Part shown: in pieces, positions 8,528-17,344 of the stretch
How the letters are laid out: each line of letters starts with the position of its first letter
Position numbering within the stretch: position 1 is the first letter of the stretch
From: CAYFUR01 sp964346275
Lineage (GTDB): Bacteria > Sumerlaeota > Sumerlaeia > SLMS01
NCBI GenBank assembly: GCA_964346275.1
Contig: CAYFUR010000007.1
Coordinates: 1-59,007 of the forward strand
Reading direction: 5' to 3'
Length of the DNA stretch: 59,007 bases
The notes under the pieces: model-generated
The model's input: only the letters and a program-made list of their open reading frames with translations
Databases searched by the model: none
What the model was told of the DNA's origin: nothing
Program-made: the position numbers and the translations under genes

Positions 8528-10066
8528 ATGCGGATTCGGACTCTTTTTACTGCGCTTTTGATTTCAGCCTTTTGGGGAACGGCGATTGCCCAGCCCACCG
8601 ACCTGGTCACCCCTCACGGCCGTCATTTCGATGACAACGGCCAGACCTTCGAATTCGTCGGAGTCAATCTCCGCGGCGTGGCTCATTACGGCGGCGGAGA
8701 TATCCTGCCCTTCAGCCAGGCCAGCGACATCGCCAACAATCTCGACGGAGTCGTGAATATCGGGGGAAAAGTCGTTCGGCTCTTCGCCGCCAATAAGCAT
8801 ACCACCGTGGAAACGGATATCGCCCGCCTGGAAACCGTTCTCGATGCCATGGAGGCGCGGGGGCTCAAAGCGATCGTTTGCTTTACCGATGTCTATACAA
8901 CGGGTTTCCATCCCGCCGGCGATGATGGCTATTACCAGAGCCAGCCCAGCGGCTTTACCATCCTCGACGACAGCTGGTTCGCGGGCGGTTACGAGGACAA
9001 CTACCTGCCGTGGGTGCGCGCGGCGGTGGAGGATCTCAAAAACCATAACGCCGTCTTTGCCTGGGAACTTGGCAACGAGCTGACCGATATCAAGAATCCC
9101 TCCAATATCATCGATTTCACCCTCGACGTGGCGGCGGAAATCAAGTCCATCGATCCGCACCACATGGTCACCACCGGCTTTCTCTCCATCGATCATACCC
9201 AGATCGGTGTCGAGGAGGGGATCGCACTCTATAGCAGTCCCAACCTGGATTTCATAACTGTTCACAGCTATGACGGGAGCGAGCCGATTCAGAACTGGGA
9301 GGCCGCCTCGCGGCTCGAGAAGCCCCTCGTTGTCGAAGAGTTTGGATGGAACATCAACAACGGCGATCGGGCCGCCAATACCAGCGCTCAAATGACCAAG
9401 TGGTTCGACGGACGCGAAGCGCGAGGATTCATGCAATGGGGCTTCCAGGCGATTAACTACGACAACGGCGATGGCGACCTCATTTTCGGCATGGACGACA
9501 TCGGAATGCCCGATTGGGACGAGATGGTGGCGCTTTACTTGGGCAGGGCGGCGGATCTCGCCAGCGGCCAGGGGCCGCTTCCCCCACTCGGCCCGCCCGC
9601 CGGGATCAATATCGCTCCAGATTCCACCGCCGTGGAAACCGACAGTGATTTCAGCGCTGCGTTTACCGGAGTGAAAGCCATTGATCGGGTCGTTTCCCCC
9701 GACAGTAAATGGACATCGGACGGCTCGCAGCCGCCTCACTGGATTGCACTCGATCTGGGCGGGGAAAAGGAAATCACCGGATATATCGTCCGCATGTCAA
9801 ACGATGGCGGCGAACAGCGCCACTACAGTTTCACGTCTTTCGAAATTCAATCCGGCCCGACCCTCTCCGGGCCGTGGACGACGCGCTTCGACGTGGAAAA
9901 CCCCGCGCAGTTCTCCGCGCGCACGCTCCGGGAGGATCCGGTCTATGCCGCGCGGTATATACGCCTCTTGATCGGCGATCCGGGGATCGACAACTATGCG
10001 CGGCTTCCCGAGCTGGAAGTCTACAGCGGCGTTCCCCCGGAGTCGGACAACTGGATTCTCTACTGA
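8528..10066 (+). CDS. Secreted GH5-like glycoside hydrolase with C-terminal F5/8 (discoidin-like) domain
   Basis: The 512-residue protein has a signal peptide (MRIRTLFTALLISAFWG, cleavage after AIA). A TIM-barrel follows, with VGVNLRG near the start, acid/base Glu in FAWELGNELTD (about 183) and nucleophile Glu in LVVEEFGWN (about 271), typical of GH5 beta-mannanase-like enzymes. Residues about 370-505 form an F5/8 type C/CBM32-like carbohydrate-binding domain (DSKWTSDGSQPPHWIALDLG, then ARYIRLLI). It probably attacks plant or algal mannan or a related glycan outside the cell. AGGAAAG precedes the ATG by 9 bases. The octamer occurs at 8891-8898 (Val-Tyr-Thr). It ends 6 bases from the convergent pseudopilin gene. 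Confidence 0.85.
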   Translation: MRIRTLFTALLISAFWGTAIAQPTDLVTPHGRHFDDNGQTFEFVGVNLRGVAHYGGGDILPFSQASDIANNLDGVVNIGGKVVRLFAANKHTTVETDIARLETVLDAMEARGLKAIVCFTDVYTTGFHPAGDDGYYQSQPSGFTILDDSWFAGGYEDNYLPWVRAAVEDLKNHNAVFAWELGNELTDIKNPSNIIDFTLDVAAEIKSIDPHHMVTTGFLSIDHTQIGVEEGIALYSSPNLDFITVHSYDGSEPIQNWEAASRLEKPLVVEEFGWNINNGDRAANTSAQMTKWFDGREARGFMQWGFQAINYDNGDGDLIFGMDDIGMPDWDEMVALYLGRAADLASGQGPLPPLGPPAGINIAPDSTAVETDSDFSAAFTGVKAIDRVVSPDSKWTSDGSQPPHWIALDLGGEKEITGYIVRMSNDGGEQRHYSFTSFEIQSGPTLSGPWTTRFDVENPAQFSARTLREDPVYAARYIRLLIGDPGIDNYARLPELEVYSGVPPESDNWILY

Positions 10067-10072
10067 AGTCCC

Positions 10073-10669
10073 TCAATCGGAAAAGGAAACGGGATTCACG
10101 TCCGCCAGAAAGTTCGGGTGCTGTCCCTTGGGCCCGAGACGGTAAAGATCGCCGCTGCTGGCCGTTCCATTGGTTGGATCGTAGGGAATGGCGCGCGCGG
10201 TAAAGGGAAACGCGCCGATGGTGCGCGTGTCGTCGTCGCGATCGGGCCCATATCCCGCCAGGCCCCAGGCCTGGGCCGGAAAGCCGCGCCCGGGATTGAG
10301 GAAACTCCCCGTCCCTAGTTCGTAGTATCGCGCCTCGTTGAGATCCTCGTCCGGCGACGTGTCATCTGTATAGCCATCGAGGTAACCCATGTTGAACGGA
10401 TCATGGGGGATGGTTGTTTGGTAGGCCACCGGTGTCGTCATGGCCACCAGCCCGCGGTAAGGGTCTCCGTTTCCGTCCGGCGGATACGTGCTGTAATCCA
10501 CGGCATACGATTCCAACGCCGTGGCGAGCGTTCGCATATCGGCATCGCTGCGCGAGACTTTCGACCGCACCATCGCTTCCTGAAAATTCGGCACCGCGAT
10601 GGCCGCCAGGATTCCGAGAACGGCCACGACAACCAGAAGCTCAATCAGCGTCAATCCACGGCGATTCAA
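10073..10669 (-). CDS. Type II secretion/type IV pilus-like pseudopilin (GspG-like)
   Basis: The protein has 198 residues. It begins with a short basic leader (MNRRG) and the prepilin peptidase/N-methylation motif LTLIELLVVVAVLGILAAIA, then a long hydrophobic helix and a globular domain (SDADMRTLATALESYAVDY, DPFN). I choose the TTG at 10669 because GGAGGGG (complement at 10674-10680) sits just before it and gives the expected very short leader. The frame remains open upstream, but that stretch overlaps the CHAD gene and is not family-like. It is the last gene of a five-gene minus-strand operon with no other secretion genes beside it. Proteins of this kind are numerous in PVC-like and candidate-phylum genomes. 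Confidence 0.85.
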   Translation of the reverse strand: MNRRGLTLIELLVVVAVLGILAAIAVPNFQEAMVRSKVSRSDADMRTLATALESYAVDYSTYPPDGNGDPYRGLVAMTTPVAYQTTIPHDPFNMGYLDGYTDDTSPDEDLNEARYYELGTGSFLNPGRGFPAQAWGLAGYGPDRDDDTRTIGAFPFTARAIPYDPTNGTASSGDLYRLGPKGQHPNFLADVNPVSFSD

Positions 10670-10724
10670 CTTTCCCCTCCAGGATGAAGGCTCGGAATCA
10701 AGCTGGGAGCGAGGAGCCAGGCCC

Positions 10725-11651
10725 TCAAGACGAAATCCCGTCACTCTCCCGCTCTTCCTCCATCGCGGACCAACAGGTTTCCAGGCGCTTGGCGAAAGCA
10801 TCCGGATCGTCCGCGTAGATCCGCCGCCCGAGCACCCAGGCATTTCGACGCAGGGAGTGGCTTTGCCGTTCGATCAGAACCAGCAGGGTTTTCCGCTGGG
10901 ACTCCCGGGGTGCCAGCTCCGGCTTGTCACTCAGGGTCCGGCGCAAGTCGTGGAGGTCGTGATCGTCGCCGAGAAGATCCCCAAGCTTATCGAGTTCGCT
11001 GGCGAACGCCTTCATCATTTCTGGCCACAGGGGGCGCAGAATTCTGATGTGATACCAGAGATATTTTGCCCGTTTGCGCCATTCGTGAAAATTCTCCGGC
11101 GTGGGATCGTCGTAGGCCGCGGGCATCGCTTTCCATCCCCTGAGATAGACGCGATGGATTCCAGGAGCGATGGCCTCGAAGCGATTGTTCTCGATGGGCC
11201 AATCCTCCACGCGCGCCCGGGCCTGCTGGATCACGCCGGCCACTTCCGCCAGCGCGTTTTGCTTATCCAGGATCTCTTTCATAATTGTGCGATGCTGGCC
11301 CTGCAGGTTTTTCTTGATCGTGCGGAAAGCGCCTGTCTCTTCGCCGCTGTATAGACACGCCAGCTTATCCACTGTCTTCGGGCGGACCGCTGATTCGCGC
11401 ACCGGCGCCAGCAAACGCCCCGCGTCCCGGAAGACCTGGTTTTCCCGCTGATAAACCTCCTTGCCAATCTCGTCCCGGACGAGCCTGAGGACGGCCCGCA
11501 CCTTCTTGAAACGCTTGCGGATATCGTGAATGGCGGAGTCACGATCAGCGCCCTTGGCATCAATCTGCGCAAGGGCGCCATCGATCTGGTGACGGGAGAT
11601 TCGCTTCAGCCCTTCCGAAAGGGGGTCTCCCTTGCCAAGCCGATATCCCAT
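10725..11651 (-). CDS. CHAD domain protein
   Basis: About 308 residues, almost all alpha-helical with conserved basic and histidine positions of the CHAD family: AIHDIRKRFKKVRAVLRLVR near the N-terminus, then FHEWRKRAKYLWYHIRIL and LLGDDHDLHDLR in the second half. CHAD proteins bind polyphosphate and often localise to polyP granules; enzymatic activity is not established. The ATG at 11651 has GAGG 9 bases upstream. A GTG at 11666 overlaps the osmC stop and is a possible coupled start. Octamer at 11349-11356, read Leu-Tyr through a rare CTA codon. Confidence 0.85.
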   Translation of the reverse strand: MGYRLGKGDPLSEGLKRISRHQIDGALAQIDAKGADRDSAIHDIRKRFKKVRAVLRLVRDEIGKEVYQRENQVFRDAGRLLAPVRESAVRPKTVDKLACLYSGEETGAFRTIKKNLQGQHRTIMKEILDKQNALAEVAGVIQQARARVEDWPIENNRFEAIAPGIHRVYLRGWKAMPAAYDDPTPENFHEWRKRAKYLWYHIRILRPLWPEMMKAFASELDKLGDLLGDDHDLHDLRRTLSDKPELAPRESQRKTLLVLIERQSHSLRRNAWVLGRRIYADDPDAFAKRLETCWSAMEEERESDGISS

Positions 11652-11662
11652 GATTTCAGGCC

Positions 11663-12091
11663 TCACTGGGTCAGTTTGGCATTGAGCGAGATATTCGTTC
11701 CCGCCAGCGCTTTCGAAACAGGGCAGCCTTCCTTGGCGTTGTTGGCCAGTTCCTGGAAATTCGCTTCTTCAATTTCCGGAACTTCTCCCTCCATCGTCAA
11801 GTGGACACTGGAAATCTGGAAGCCGTCATCGGCTTTTTCAATTTCCACGTCCGCCCGGGTGGAGATTTTCTTTGGATCATAGCCCGCACCGCCCAGCATG
11901 TGCGCAAAGGCCATGGAAAAGCATCCCGCCAGTGCGCCGCCGATCAACTCTTCCGGATTCGTCCCCGGTTTGTCTTCGAATCGGGTCCCAAAGCTGAATC
12001 CCACATCGATAGCGCCACTGTCGGATTTGATGTGCCCTTTCCCTTCGCTCAAATTGCCTTCCCACGTTGCCGTGGCTTTTCGAATCGGCAT
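11663..12091 (-). CDS. osmC: OsmC-family peroxiredoxin
   Basis: 142 residues, the usual family length. It contains the two redox cysteines in GALAGCFSMAF (about 57) and EGCPVSKAL (about 122), and the NPEELIGGA segment that packs under the first. OsmC reduces organic and lipid hydroperoxides in the cytoplasm. GGAGG stands 10 bases before the ATG. It lies between a small Cys-rich protein gene (33 bases upstream) and the CHAD gene, so a stress-related operon is likely. Confidence 0.92.
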   Translation of the reverse strand: MPIRKATATWEGNLSEGKGHIKSDSGAIDVGFSFGTRFEDKPGTNPEELIGGALAGCFSMAFAHMLGGAGYDPKKISTRADVEIEKADDGFQISSVHLTMEGEVPEIEEANFQELANNAKEGCPVSKALAGTNISLNAKLTQ

Positions 12092-12124
12092 GTTCGTGTT
12101 GCCTCCGTTGAATTGGGTTGTTTC

Positions 12125-12358
12125 TTACACGCGGTCTTTCAATCCGTCGATGCCGGCCTGTTTCGCGCAATGCTCGCAGCAATAAACCGTGCCGCCGTTT
12201 TCCAGGCCGTGTCCGGTCACGCGGACTCCGCAGGATGCACAGTGCGGCGCCAGCGCGTGGATGGCGCACTCAAAGCTGTCGAAAATGTGCGCCTTGCCTT
12301 CCTTCTTGATTTCCAGCGGCTTGTCATAGTCGTTTCCGCAGACTTCACAAATAGCCAT
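12125..12358 (-). CDS. Small Cys-rich metal-binding protein (prokaryotic metallothionein-like family)
   Basis: 77 residues with a regular set of Cys/His: CEVCGNDY, FDSFECAIHALAPHC, CGVRVTGHGLE, YCCEHCA. This pattern matches a widespread small-protein family often labelled prokaryotic metallothionein, expected to bind zinc or other soft metals. GGAG lies 8 bases before the ATG at 12358; a GTG two codons earlier is less well placed. It falls between aconitase (31 bases) and osmC (33 bases) in one transcription unit. Its function is not proven for the family. Confidence 0.8.
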   Translation of the reverse strand: MAICEVCGNDYDKPLEIKKEGKAHIFDSFECAIHALAPHCASCGVRVTGHGLENGGTVYCCEHCAKQAGIDGLKDRV

Positions 12359-12389
12359 TTTCACTTCTCCCGAGGTGTAGAGTAGATGG

Positions 12390-14357
12390 TTATCGCGCGG
12401 CGCCCACTCCTCCGTGCAGGCGGCCGCGCATCCAGTTGATCAGCCCTCCTCGCTTGAGGATTTCAACCTGCCGCTTGGACAAGCTGTGCTCCACGTCGAT
12501 CGTTTCTCCCTTCGTCTTGTTCTCCAGCTGCAATGTCCGTTTTTCCGCGTTCAGGGAATGCAGGCCCTGTATAGACAACACGTCCCCCTGGTCAATACGC
12601 GCGTGATCCTCCTCATTCGCAAAAGTCACCGGCAAAGCGCCAAAACTGACCAGGTTCTGCCAGTGAATGCGCGAATAACTTTTAGCCAGCACAAGCCTCA
12701 GGCCAAGATAGCGCGGCGCCAGAGCGGCATGCTCGCGGCTCGATCCCTGGCCATAGTTCGACCCGCCCACCACGCAATGGCCGCCCTGCTCGCGCACTTC
12801 CACGGCGCGGTCGTAATAGGTTTCGTCAACCACGTCGAAACTGAACTTGCTGATTTCCGGGATATTGCTGCGGAAGGGAAGAACCTGTGCACCGGCCCGC
12901 AAAATCTCGTCCGTTGAGATATTGTCCCCCATTTTCAGGAGCACCGGCACTTCCAGCGAATCGGGCAGCTCTTCAAACTCCGGCAGCGTCGAAATGTTTT
13001 CCGATTTCCGAAGATCCACCTTTTTCGACTCCTCGGGCGGGGGAGGAGGCGCCAACAGTTCGTGGGTCAACACCGGTTTTTCGATGGGCTCGATGTGCGG
13101 AAAATCCATATCCAGGTCTCGCGGATCGGTGATGACGCCTTTCAGCGCCGAGGCCGTGGCCACCGCTGGGCCGACAAGGCAGACTTTGTCCTCCCGCGTT
13201 CCCGACCGGCCCGGGAAATTCCGAGGCACGGTCCGCAGGCTCAATGTTCCGGTTGCCGGTGCCTGGCCCATGCCGATGCAGCCGTTGCAACCTGCCTGGT
13301 GCAGCCGAGCCCCCGCCGCGATCAGTTTGCTGAGGTAGCCCTCGCGCACCAGGTTCTGCAGGATCTGGCGCGAAGCTGGATTGATATCGAAAGAAACATT
13401 CGTGGCCACCTTGCGCCCGTCGACCATTTCCGCCGCCAGCGCCAGCGACTCCAGGCTTGGGTCCGCCGACGAGCCCACATAAGCCTGGTAAATCTTTTCT
13501 CCTGCAACCTCTCGCACGGGAACAACATTTCCGGGGCTGGAAGGCATGGCGATCAGCGGTTCCAACTCGCTCAGGTTGATCTCCTCATGCACGTCGTAAC
13601 CGCAGCCCTCATCGGCCAGCAGTTCCTCCCAGTCTTCTTCCCGCTGCTGGCTGCGAAGGAACCGGCGCACTTCGCCGTCGGAGGGGAACACGGTGCTCGT
13701 CGCCCCGAGTTCCTGTCCCATATTGGCGATCGTATGGCGGTCCATGGCGGAGAGTTCCTCCAACCCCGGGCCATAATATTCGATGATCCGGCCGACGCCG
13801 CCCTTCACATCATGGCGGCGCAGCATTTCCAGGATGACGTCCTTTGGCGTGACCCAATCCGGCAGTTTGCCGGTCAGTTTCACGCCCCAGATTTCCGGCA
13901 TCCTGACATAGTAAGGCTGGCCCGCGATGGCCAGCGCCACATCGAAACCGCCCGTTCCGATCGCCAGCATGCCAATGGCTCCTGCCGAGCACGTGTGGCT
14001 GTCCGATCCCAGCAGTGTCTTGCCCGGTTTGCCGAAGGTTTCCTGGTGAACGGGATGGCTGACGCCATTGCCCGGCCGGCTGAACCAGAGTCCGAAACGC
14101 TCGCAGGCGCTTTCGAGAAAAAGGTGGTCGTCGGGATTCTTGTTATCGACTTGAATCATGTTGTGATCGACGTATTGAACGGAAACCTCGGTTTTCGCCC
14201 GGTCCAGCTCCATCGCCTCCAATTCCAGCATGACCAGCGTCCCGGTTGCGTCCTGTGTCAGGGTCTGGTCGATGCGCAGGCCGATTTCCTGGCCCGGGGT
14301 CATTTCCCCCTCCACGAGATGGGAGGATATCAGTTTTTGCGCGACATTCTTCGCCAT
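12390..14357 (-). CDS. acn: Aconitate hydratase
   Basis: The 655-residue [4Fe-4S] hydratase interconverts citrate and isocitrate in the TCA cycle. The cluster ligands are visible: GSDSHTCSAGA (first Cys) and HQAGCNGCIGMGQ (Cys-x2-Cys). The swivel domain carries GDNISTDEIL and GGSNYGQGSSREHAAL. The length and layout match the shorter 'putative aconitase' group seen in Aquifex-like bacteria rather than the ~890-residue AcnA. The ATG at 14357 has GGAG 8 bases upstream; the longer frame to 14552 is not family-like. First gene of the acn - metallothionein-like - osmC - CHAD - pseudopilin operon. Octamer at 12569-12576. Confidence 0.93.
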   Translation of the reverse strand: MAKNVAQKLISSHLVEGEMTPGQEIGLRIDQTLTQDATGTLVMLELEAMELDRAKTEVSVQYVDHNMIQVDNKNPDDHLFLESACERFGLWFSRPGNGVSHPVHQETFGKPGKTLLGSDSHTCSAGAIGMLAIGTGGFDVALAIAGQPYYVRMPEIWGVKLTGKLPDWVTPKDVILEMLRRHDVKGGVGRIIEYYGPGLEELSAMDRHTIANMGQELGATSTVFPSDGEVRRFLRSQQREEDWEELLADEGCGYDVHEEINLSELEPLIAMPSSPGNVVPVREVAGEKIYQAYVGSSADPSLESLALAAEMVDGRKVATNVSFDINPASRQILQNLVREGYLSKLIAAGARLHQAGCNGCIGMGQAPATGTLSLRTVPRNFPGRSGTREDKVCLVGPAVATASALKGVITDPRDLDMDFPHIEPIEKPVLTHELLAPPPPPEESKKVDLRKSENISTLPEFEELPDSLEVPVLLKMGDNISTDEILRAGAQVLPFRSNIPEISKFSFDVVDETYYDRAVEVREQGGHCVVGGSNYGQGSSREHAALAPRYLGLRLVLAKSYSRIHWQNLVSFGALPVTFANEEDHARIDQGDVLSIQGLHSLNAEKRTLQLENKTKGETIDVEHSLSKRQVEILKRGGLINWMRGRLHGGVGAAR

Positions 14358-14530
14358 CGGGGTTTCTCCGTCCATAAGGCCCTGTTCGGGGCTGATTTCA
14401 TTTTTACCAGATTGATAAGTCGCAAATAGAATTCCGCACCATAATGGGCCCTTCCCATTCCCGGGTTGCCAAGCCCGGAAACAGGCGCTCATCTTGCCGG
14501 GTACTGAGTAGGAAGGTTTATTGCGCGGAA

Positions 14531-15415
14531 ATGCCCCCACCCATGAAAGCAAGCGGAAAAGACTCTTTCGAACCCATGGCGAATTATCTCCCTGCCGGCG
14601 CTGCCGGCAGCGTGGAAATCCGCCATTTTACCCCTCCGGCCTCGGAAACAGGCGAGGGCGAGACGCTCGAGCGCCGTCCGCACGTCGAACTTTTGATCAA
14701 CCGCCGCCTTGTCATGTCGGACACCGAGATGGAGCGCGAGACAAACCGGGCCTTCGTGGATCATGCCCACGGCCACGTGCTCATTGCTGGACTTGGCATC
14801 GGCCTGGTGTTAATCCCCATATTAGGGAAAGAGAATGTCCGGTCGGTGACCGTGGTGGAAAAGAATCGGGACTTGATCGACCTGGTTGGCCCGTATTTCG
14901 AAGATCCCAAACTGACCATATACCAAGGCGATATTTTTCATTGGCACCCTCTTGACGGCGAAATCTTCGACGTCATCTACTTTGATATTTGGCCCACCCG
15001 CGGGGAACACCAGGTCCGCGACATGGAGGTTCTTCATCAGCGTTTCGCGCGGTATTTGAATCAGGAAAACCCCGAAGCCATGATCAGCTCCTGGTATCAG
15101 AACGAACTGGAGCGCGAGCAGCGCGAAAAAGAGCAGTTCGAACGCGATCTTCAGAAAATGATATACACCCCGGAGAGCGAACAACGCCTCTGGCTGGAAG
15201 AAAAATTCAAACAAGAAAAAACCACGGAGATGCGCCGCCGCGGATTCAGCGAAGCGCGCATCGCCCAGTATTTAAAATACCTCGATCGGTCGGAAACCGA
15301 CGAGGTCGTGCGCAAGGGACTCGCCTGGCTCGAGCGCATGCGCTTGCTCAAGCAGGCTGTACCTCCGGAAGAACCAATCCCCGATGGACTTTCCTCAAGC
15401 GGGGCTCCGGATTAA
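14531..15415 (+). CDS. Predicted SAM-dependent methyltransferase, spermidine-synthase-like fold
   Basis: About 294 residues. A Rossmann core has a glycine loop HVLIAGLGIGLVL, the acidic strand end VTVVEKN and DVIYFDIWP, arranged like spermidine synthase-fold proteins. The C-terminal 90 residues are a highly charged helix (LEREQREKEQFERDLQKM) and a GFSEARIAQYL segment, which is unusual for an enzyme and suggests a partner-binding arm. Substrate unknown. The start is uncertain: ATG 14531 is preceded by GGAA, with 14543 and 14576 as alternatives. Confidence 0.65.
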   Translation: MPPPMKASGKDSFEPMANYLPAGAAGSVEIRHFTPPASETGEGETLERRPHVELLINRRLVMSDTEMERETNRAFVDHAHGHVLIAGLGIGLVLIPILGKENVRSVTVVEKNRDLIDLVGPYFEDPKLTIYQGDIFHWHPLDGEIFDVIYFDIWPTRGEHQVRDMEVLHQRFARYLNQENPEAMISSWYQNELEREQREKEQFERDLQKMIYTPESEQRLWLEEKFKQEKTTEMRRRGFSEARIAQYLKYLDRSETDEVVRKGLAWLERMRLLKQAVPPEEPIPDGLSSSGAPD

Positions 15416-15434
15416 GAAAACCGGCGCCGAATAT

Positions 15435-16211
15435 TCATTCGATTCCGAGTGTCTGGTTCACCAGCGGGCGCAAAGCATCATTCGTTGCGAGCCCATTTCC
15501 GCCAAACGGCGTTTCCTTTCCGTTCCAGTCCGTGAAGAATCCACCCGCCTCGCGGAGAATGACCGGCATGGGCGCCACGTCGTAGGGCTCGACTTTCTCA
15601 TCCATCATAATCTCCGCCCGGCCCGTGGCGACGAGATAATAGCCATAGGCATCGCCCCAGGTGCGGGGATAGCGGCAGGCGTCCCACAGCTGGCGCCAGC
15701 CGGCGCGCGGAGCCTCGCCCGCCAGATCACGTGGGTCCGTCGCCACGAGCAGCGAATCGCCCAGCCGCTCCTTCGCGGATACGTGAACCCGCCGCCCGTT
15801 GAGCCAGGCGCCGCAACCGCTGGCCGCGGAGAGCTGCTCGCCCAGGACGGGAAGATTGATGATTCCGAGAACGCTTTCCTCTTCGCGGACCAGGCCGAGA
15901 AGATTCGTATAGAGCGGCACGCCGTGGATGAAAGACTTGGTGCCATCGATGGGATCGATATACCACGTATAGCTGCATCCCGGCGCGGGTTCTTTCTGGC
16001 CGTGCTCCTCGCCGTATATACCATGATCCGGAAAGGCGGCTTCGATCTTCCGGCGCAGCAGGGCTTCCGCTTCCCGGTCCGCCGCCGTCACCGGCGATCC
16101 GTCCGCTTTATCGATCACATCCAGGCTTCGCGCGTAATATCCCAGCGTCAGCCGCCCCGCCTCGAAAGCCGCATCCCTGGCAAAATCCAAGAAATGTTTC
16201 AATTCTTCCAT
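15435..16211 (-). CDS. hisN: Histidinol-phosphatase, inositol-monophosphatase family
   Basis: The 258-residue Mg2+-dependent phosphatase has the metal motifs GEEHG (about 72), WYIDPIDGTKSF (about 87) and YDVAPMPVILREAGG (about 215). The WGDAYGYYLVATGRAE stretch is typical of HisN-type histidinol-phosphatases, which act at the penultimate step of histidine synthesis. A broader inositol-phosphatase role cannot be excluded, since no his genes are adjacent. The ATG at 16211 fits the family start; the open frame upstream overlaps the divergent promoter region and is not conserved. Confidence 0.88.
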   Translation of the reverse strand: MEELKHFLDFARDAAFEAGRLTLGYYARSLDVIDKADGSPVTAADREAEALLRRKIEAAFPDHGIYGEEHGQKEPAPGCSYTWYIDPIDGTKSFIHGVPLYTNLLGLVREEESVLGIINLPVLGEQLSAASGCGAWLNGRRVHVSAKERLGDSLLVATDPRDLAGEAPRAGWRQLWDACRYPRTWGDAYGYYLVATGRAEIMMDEKVEPYDVAPMPVILREAGGFFTDWNGKETPFGGNGLATNDALRPLVNQTLGIE

Positions 16212-16309
16212 TGCTCGCCCGCTTTCCCAGGACTCATCTTCTTGCTGCACGGTGTTGCCTGAATTCCGGCCCCACCGCAATGGACATTTCCCGCTTCGAG
16301 GCCTGCCCC

Positions 16310-17344
16310 ATGGCGATGACGCTTCCCGGCCGCATCCATCTTGCCCACCTTCCCACTCCCCTCGCTCCCCTCCGCCGGCTGCCCGGATTGCCTGCTCCCC
16401 CCCATGGGCCAACGATCTGGATCAAGCGGGACGACCTCACGGGTTCCGCGCTCAGCGGCAACAAGGTCCGCAAGCTCGAGTTCACCATCGCCGAAGCACT
16501 CAAGCAAAACGCGGATACGCTGATCACCTGTGGCGGCATTCAGTCCAATCACTGCCGGGCCACCGCTATCGCAGGGGCGCAACTCGGCCTGAAGGTCCAC
16601 CTGATCCTGCGCGGCGAGCCAACGGATGACCCCGACGGCAACCTCTTTCTCGACTATGCCTCGGGCGCGGAGGTTTCTTTCTATTCCGTAAAGGAATTCA
16701 AAACCCGTCTCGATGAGATATACGAGGAAATCGCCGAGCAATATAGACAAAAAGGCAACCGGCCCTACAAGATCCCCATGGGAGCCAGCGACGAAGTCGG
16801 CGCGTGGGGATATGTGGCGGCTTGCGAAGAGTTAAAGGAAGACTTTGTCCGCCACGGCATCGAGCCCGAGCATATTGTCTGTGCCACCGGATCCGGCGGC
16901 ACCCAGGCGGGCCTCACCGCCGGCAGCCAATTGTTTGACCTGGGCGCCACGGTCTGGGGCATCAACGTCTGCGATAACGAGGATTACTTTCTCCACAAAA
17001 TCCGCAGCGATCTTGGCAAATGGCGTGAACGCTACCAAGTGGCCGAGGAAATCGATCCCGCCGCGATCCACGTGATCGATGGCTATGTGGGGCCGGGCTA
17101 TGCCAGGGCGGCTCCAGAGATTTTCGAGACGATTGCGCGCCTGGCCCGATACGAGGGCATAATCCTCGACCCCGTCTATACGGGGAAAGCCTTCCATGGG
17201 CTTTTGTCGGAAATCGCCGCCGGGCGGTTCGACGGGGTCCATGATATCGTCTTTATCCACACCGGCGGGATCTATGGCCTCCTGGCCCAGGGCAACCAGA
17301 TGCCGAAAGATTTGCTCATGCCAGGCGGGCCGCCAGCCCGATAG
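16310..17344 (+). CDS. dcyD: D-cysteine desulfhydrase / ACC deaminase-like PLP enzyme
   Basis: About 344 residues of a fold-type II PLP enzyme. The N-terminal substrate part IKRDDLTG is followed by the PLP lysine in SGNKVRKLEF and TCGGIQSNHCRA; the phosphate-binding glycine loop is ATGSGGTQAG and the C-terminus has FIHTGGIYGL. This set matches the DcyD/ACC-deaminase-related group that releases pyruvate, ammonia and sulfide from D-cysteine. The ATG at 16310 has GAGG upstream; 16280 is an alternative. Its 3' end overlaps the convergent pdxA gene by 29 bases. Octamer at 17174-17181 inside a CCCCGT/ACGGGG palindrome. Confidence 0.85.
   Translation: MAMTLPGRIHLAHLPTPLAPLRRLPGLPAPPHGPTIWIKRDDLTGSALSGNKVRKLEFTIAEALKQNADTLITCGGIQSNHCRATAIAGAQLGLKVHLILRGEPTDDPDGNLFLDYASGAEVSFYSVKEFKTRLDEIYEEIAEQYRQKGNRPYKIPMGASDEVGAWGYVAACEELKEDFVRHGIEPEHIVCATGSGGTQAGLTAGSQLFDLGATVWGINVCDNEDYFLHKIRSDLGKWRERYQVAEEIDPAAIHVIDGYVGPGYARAAPEIFETIARLARYEGIILDPVYTGKAFHGLLSEIAAGRFDGVHDIVFIHTGGIYGLLAQGNQMPKDLLMPGGPPAR

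Noticed and set aside
10670..10843. Longer pseudopilin starting at 10843
   Set aside because: Would overlap the CHAD coding region and place about 60 residues before the prepilin leader; the TTG at 10669 with GGAGGGG gives the usual short leader.
16016..16023. Near misses of the octamer (GTATAGAG, GTATAGCT, GCATAGAC, GTCTATAT) counted as copies
   Set aside because: I counted only exact GTATAGAC/GTCTATAC. Near misses occur, but each variant appears only once or a few times, close to what chance gives.
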